From contig CAXIUT010000225.1 in assembly GCA_964035545.1 (NCBI GenBank), positions 1 through 24,875 on the forward strand: a stretch of 24,875 bases of DNA, given 5' to 3'. A model generated the notes under the pieces. It was not told where the DNA came from. It saw only the letters and a program-made list of their open reading frames with translations, and made no database searches. Positions 21,114 to 24,875 of the stretch are shown one piece after another (within the stretch, counting starts at the first letter, position 1; each line of letters begins with the position of its first letter). A program made the translations under genes and the position numbers. Source of the DNA: Bugula neritina. Its lineage: Eukaryota; Bryozoa; Gymnolaemata; Cheilostomatida; Bugulidae.

Positions 21114-21366
21114 TCTCATTATCATCTAAATAAGACTTTTTCTCAGGACGAGTTCGCGTATTTTATTTTTTCTAAGGAAGATCTTCCCATAAAAAACTAA
21201 AAACATCAGGGTCAATAGACTTAGTCAAATTATCAATCTTTCCATTCGTAATTCTAACTTTAAAATTTTACTAAACTATTTGTTTTTGTTCTGTTCGAAA
21301 GCTATCGTCTTCGGAAAAGTTGTTGAGTTGAGCCAAATTTCCTGGAGGGTCAATACTTGATTGCAT
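21103..21366 (-). CDS. Small acidic/basic unknown protein, 87 aa
   Basis: A clean frame of 88 codons from ATG (complement of 21364-21366) to TGA (complement of 21103-21105). The sequence is well balanced: MQSSIDPPGNLAQLNNFSED at the start, then VRITNGKIDNLTKSIDPDVF, FLWEDLPQKKQN and an acidic end. No membrane segment, signal or domain is seen. It is 25 bp from the start of the divergent gene at 21392, with a perfect TGACGTCA palindrome between them, and it overlaps the end of the convergent plus-strand gene by 11 bp. Confidence 0.6.
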
Positions 21367-21381
21367 AATTAAATATCAAGA

Positions 21382-21389
21382 TGACGTCA
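21382..21389. promoter_or_regulatory. TGACGTCA palindrome in divergent promoter
   Basis: A perfect 8-bp palindrome identical to the CRE/bZIP consensus. It falls inside the 25-bp space between two divergent start codons (21366 on minus, 21392 on plus). Position suggests a shared regulatory site; chance occurrence is possible. Confidence 0.3.
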
Positions 21390-21391
21390 CA

Positions 21392-22098
21392 ATGATAAAC
21401 AATAGGAATCATAACAACTCAGTAAAACAAAGGTCAATCAATAGTTTAAGAGTCTTTTATGCTTTCGATCTATATAAGAAATCAGAATTAATCAATAATA
21501 ACTTAAACAAAATAACAAATAAGCAAAATGATTAAAATATGATAATAAGGTCTTTTAAAAATATATAGCTTATTTTTTTGTCTTAATTTATCATTTAAAA
21601 ATTATTTTTATCAAATGATATTTTACTTTCTAAGTAAGCATTTCTGATAATTTATTAAAATCAGAATGATAAGGATAAACCTAAATACTAGATCTAATTA
21701 AATTAAGACATAAATAAATAATCTCTTAATTTCATATTCATGGGTCATTTTGATTAATTTCCGGTTCTTTGTTAAAGCTATATTAAGCATTGGATATTTC
21801 TTTTCGAGGAACTTTATTTTTATTCCTAAATATTCTATGACTGTCTAATTTAATTTATTATACACTCACCAAGTCACGCTCCTTTTATGGAGTTGATAAG
21901 TTGAGTGAAGGATATGACATTTTGATACGATAGTATTTAGAACCTTCTTTTTCATAATAAACAAAAGAAAATTATTTCCAAGCATTAAATTACTATTATT
22001 CAGATGGAGAAGGAAATCTTTCGGGCAAAAAGTCTATAGTAATTCTATTTTTTATTGATTCAATTGTATTAATTAAATAATATATCTTGAATAGTTGA
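21392..22098 (+). CDS. Unknown protein, ends at the second internal telomere tract
   Basis: Modelled as 228 aa with one 20-nt intron at 21873-21892. Exon 1 opens with MINNRNHNNSVKQRSINSLR and contains HFDQFPVLCQSYIKHWIFLF; exon 2 reads DKLSEGYDILIRQYLEPSFS, QALNYYYSDGEGNLSGKK. After the last of these the codons become AT-driven (IVILFFIDSIVLIKQYILNS) up to TGA 22096-22098, 20 bp before the GGGGTT tract. The sudden change in composition suggests that the real C terminus has been cut off and the present stop is incidental. The middle of exon 1 (about 21540-21700) is also AT-rich and could hide further introns. No family is recognised. Confidence 0.45.
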
Positions 22099-22118
22099 AA
22101 ATTAAATATTCATGATAA

Positions 22119-22199
22119 GGGGTTGGGGTTGGGGTTGGGGTTGGGGTTGGGGTTGGGGTTGGGGTTGGGGTTGGGGTTGGGGTTGGGGTTGGGGTTGGG
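22119..22199. repeat. Second internal GGGGTT tract
   Basis: 81 bp of perfect GGGGTT repeats, ending in GGG then unique sequence. Orientation is again that of a right chromosome end for the DNA on its left. No CCCCAA tract opens the DNA on its right. Confidence 0.95.
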
Positions 22200-22354
22200 A
22201 TAGAATAGATGAAGTATTAAAATTGTATGTTTGAGGTCTCAAGCCTAAGGATTTATATTTCCTTATTGCTGATTACCTCGATTTATTTCATTCTCTTCTC
22301 TATTCTACTAACTGATTTTTGATGTTCTTGATAAAGAATACAGACAAAATTCAT
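22200..22354 (-). CDS. Gene fragment running into the telomere tract
   Basis: From ATG (complement of 22352-22354) a minus-strand frame of about 51 codons reads MNFVCILYQEHQKSVSRIEK, then RMKQIEVISNKEIQILRLET, and continues into the tract as alternating Thr-Pro without a stop. Composition is better than neighbouring AT-rich DNA, with a helical, charged character. The situation copies that of the Myb gene at the first tract. Too short to identify; it may be a true 5' fragment or chance. Confidence 0.3.
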
Positions 22355-22376
22355 GTTTTTTTTGACTATTAATTAA

Positions 22377-22559
22377 ATGCGAATGATCGTGTTCATAATT
22401 TTCATCTTATTAGAAATTTCCACTCTCAAAAGTTATGCCTCTGTTACTCATAAGTCGTAAATAGATCTGTTTTTTAAAGAAATTAATAATATCAAAATAT
22501 CTAAAATACTAAATTATAAATAGCTCATACTTTATATTTTTCAAGATATTATTGATTGA
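22377..22559 (+). CDS. Possible small secreted protein, 60 aa
   Basis: ATG 22377 to TGA 22557-22559. The first 21 residues, MRMIVFIIFILLEISTLKSY-A, look like a cleavable signal peptide, followed by SVTHKSQIDLFFKEINNI and a short hydrophobic-charged end. No homology is recognised. AT-rich DNA readily gives I/L/F runs, so this is weak. Confidence 0.3.
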
Positions 22560-23049
22560 AAAATGATCAGAAAAGTAAATATTCATCAAAATTTCAATTA
22601 AACTTTCAAAAAATATTTAATTATCTTTTATATCCTTTACTGATTAAGTTTTAAATCAACTAAAAAAGGTTCTAAAGGCATATTAATCATCTTTATTCAC
22701 TATCTTTACACTTAGGCGCGAGATATTTTTTTTGTTAATGATTTTTTCTTCTTGAATATACTACATTTAGTCATGGAAAGGACTAGAACAAGGCTAAATA
22801 TCAAAACTATCACAGCCTCTCTCTTCTTACAGTAGTAAAGGACATAGATTCAATGGTTTTTCTGATTATAAAATATACTATTTTCAAAGTTCATAATTAA
22901 ATAAGACTATTAGATAATAAATAAAAACATTTTATAAAAAGAAAAAATTCTAATTTTATTCAATTTTTATCAAAAAAAGATAGTTTATCATAAATATATC
23001 TAGTATAAATAAAATATTATAAATGGAGAACAGCATAATAAGACAAATC
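22560..23049. other. AT-rich stretch with gene-like scraps
   Basis: About 490 bp with no complete gene. Around 22800-22880 a plus-strand frame reads SSYSSKGHRFNGFSDYK, which looks coding, but it has no start and would need a shift in the (TC)n run near 22820 to extend upstream. Its frame stays open into the ATGs at 23023 and 23050, so it may be a 5' exon or a remnant. Confidence 0.35.
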
Positions 23050-24740
23050 ATGAGCAATAAAAAAAATCTTACTAAACTCCACATCTACATAATCAAAAAA
23101 AGATCATCAAATTAAAATCCTCAATACTCCCATCGACTATAATCTCAATCCAAAATACCTATCATCACCAGCCTACCAAAATGCAAAAGTTAAAGCAAGC
23201 AATCCAATCGATAACAAAATGCAATCAACCAACACATTAACTTCTAAGCTGAAGCAAATCATACAAAAAAATAATTTGTCAGAATTCGGAGCATAAAATC
23301 CTAAAAAAATAGTTTAAGAAGAAAAGTAAAAAGTTAATAAAATAAAGTCATCACTGTCACCCCGCATAAAAGCTATCAAGCTCCTAAATAGAAACAAAAG
23401 AATGTTATGAAAAGCTATCTCTAATATATCAGAGCATCAGATAAACAATATGTATAGAAAATTAATTTCAATCAACTCAGAAAAAGAAGTAGAAGACAAG
23501 GTCTTACAAAGAAATAAAAATAACTTATTTCGCTTTTAGATCAAGTCTTTACTGTTATATTTTAAGTATAATTGTTACTATAAAGAAACTTTCTTTTTAC
23601 AATTAAGATCTCAATAAATCACTTTAAAATTGTTGCTTATATTATCTACAATGCCATTAAAAAGTAAAAATATAACTTCTGCTTTCAATCTACTACCCTA
23701 AACTACTTCACACTAAACTAAGACCATACCTAATCTACCAACGTCAAGTCATCTACTATATCCTCTTTCTCACAAAAAGCCAACAAATGTAAAAACTTGA
23801 ACAAAATCATATTTAATCACTAAAATTATCAATCAGACATATCAAAGAATGTCTTGGTATTTTAGTTAAGGTATAATAATCTCTATCTGTAGCCCATCTT
23901 CCAAATGGAAGAGGAAGTTATTAATAATATGAGCTAAACTTTTAAGATATTGAAGTCTGTGGGAGAAATGGAAAAGAAATTGACTATTATTGAAAAATAA
24001 ACGCAAAGAAAGTATGTTTCTATGTATTTAGTTTTATCAAATCTAATAAAGGACTATCATAAATATAAAATAGCTTTATAGAACTACTTAATTCTAAAAC
24101 ATAGTGGCCTCTATAGATCCTAACTTAAAAATAAATATAAATCTCTTGGAAATATTTCAAAATACCACCTATTCCTTTTCTCCCAGCACAAAAAACATAA
24201 AAATCATACACTCTAGTATTATAAATTTAAGATATGTTAATCTATTATGACAGAACTAATAAAATATTGAAATACCGACCTTATCTTGATATATTTTTAT
24301 CAAAAATAAAATAATTTTATTAGATAGTAATCTACACTTCAGCACCACACTAATTCAGTTAAACAATCATCAAACAAATATAAAAAGTAGGTAAATATTT
24401 TGATTATCATCTCTGTTAATCACATCTAGTTCTTCACTAAGGAAAAACTGTTAAAGATTTTTTCAAGATTAGGAAGAAATGATAAAAAATTAGTCATTGT
24501 AGATACTATTTATCCAGCTAATAAACAATTTAAAACAAATTTTATATAACTATCTAGTTGGTATGGAGATAAAAGCGATCGAGCTCTTTCTCGGTTAACC
24601 AACATTTTGTGGGGTAGTTTTTATGTCATTTAGAACTGCAATTGAATAAAATAGAAGATGTAAGAGAATATTTAAAATAAATAAATTAAAATCTTCATCT
24701 AATTGATGAAAAAGATGAAGAAGAGATCTAAGAAAGATGA
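23050..24740 (+). pseudogene. NIF/FCP1-type phosphatase-like gene, active site lost, frame broken
   Basis: Modelled from ATG 23050 with introns at 23403-23431, 23545-23566, 23871-23892, 24012-24031 and 24614-24633 (29, 22, 22, 20, 20 nt). The C-terminal part matches the NLI-interacting-factor/SCP HAD phosphatase domain: KILKYRPYLDIFL, QIVIYTSAPHQ, GKYFDYHLC, SRLGRNDKKLVIVD, WYGDKSDRALSRL. Family members dephosphorylate Ser/Thr, for example on the RNA polymerase II tail, through DxDxT. Here that motif, in YTLVLQIQDMLIYY, is QxQxM: both Asp are Gln, coded by TAA at 24222 and 24228, and Thr is Met at 24234. The VDDSP-type motif is also altered (VDTIYP). Three one-base extras at A8 23059-23066, A5 23791-23795 and T6 24458-24463 break the frame. 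Stop is TGA 24738-24740. If the breaks are sequencing errors it is a pseudophosphatase gene, otherwise a pseudogene. The N-terminal half is S/N/Q rich with no known domain. Confidence 0.65.
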
Positions 24741-24788
24741 TTTTTAATAAATAAAATAAAATTTAATATATTTCATAGCTAAGATAAA

Positions 24789-24875
24789 GGGGTTGGGGTT
24801 GGGGTTGGGGTTGGGGTTGGGGTTGGGGTTGGGGTTGGGGTTGGGGTTGGGGTTGGGGTTGGGGTTGGGGTTGGG
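24789..24875. repeat. Right telomere, GGGGTT repeats
   Basis: 87 bp of perfect GGGGTT repeats closing the window, 48 bp after the stop of the phosphatase-like gene. Orientation is correct for a right chromosome end. Confidence 0.97.

Noticed and set aside
1-24875. CRISPR arrays, tRNA or rRNA genes, transposon ends
   Set aside because: No spaced direct repeats, cloverleaf sequence, rRNA-like blocks or inverted terminal repeats were seen by eye; a covariance-model scan was not possible.

Overview
The window reads as ciliate macronuclear DNA. Pure CCCCAA/GGGGTT telomere tracts are present. Every gene that can be followed uses TAA and TAG as glutamine and only TGA as stop. Genes are packed tens to a few hundred bases apart. 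Introns are tiny (mostly 20-36 nt, many exactly 20, GT..AG, often starting GTA and ending TAG or CAG). The code, telomere unit and intron size together point to an oligohymenophorean close to Paramecium; the species cannot be named from the sequence. Standard-code ORF calling misses or shreds almost every gene here.

Layout. Segment A (1-11446) has telomeres in the correct orientation at both ends and looks like a complete small chromosome with nine genes: RING finger plus Tudor/chromo-like protein (+), SIR2-like protein that has lost its catalytic residues (+), TBC Rab-GAP (+), unknown 401-aa protein (-), unknown protein with a mitochondrial-like N terminus (+), unknown 218-aa protein (+), unknown charged protein (-), E1/ThiF-like activating enzyme with a coiled-coil tail (+), and a short protein disulfide isomerase (-) whose start codon is 54 nt from the telomere.

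Segment B (11447-22199) follows an internal GGGGTT tract and ends in another. It holds a two-repeat Myb protein (-) that reaches the tract without a stop, a small unknown gene (+), a membrane-anchored glycerophosphodiester phosphodiesterase (+), a possible 45-aa ORF (-), two unknown proteins (+), an EF-hand-like protein (-), an ODF3/SHIPPO-type ciliary PGP-repeat protein (+), a TRIM-like B-box/coiled-coil/SPRY-like protein (+), and three unknowns, the last abutting the tract at 22119.

Segment C (22200-24875) again follows a tract and ends in a proper right telomere. It holds a minus-strand frame running into the tract, a small secreted-looking ORF, and a NIF/FCP1-type phosphatase-like gene whose DxDxT motif has become QxQxM.

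The genes do not form one pathway; they are ordinary eukaryotic housekeeping, ciliary and regulatory genes. The unusual parts are the two same-orientation internal telomere tracts with open frames entering them from the downstream side, two probable pseudoenzymes, and single-base frame breaks at homopolymers that occur in segments B and C but not in A. Exon boundaries were worked out by hand from reading frames and GT..AG sites, so they are models.
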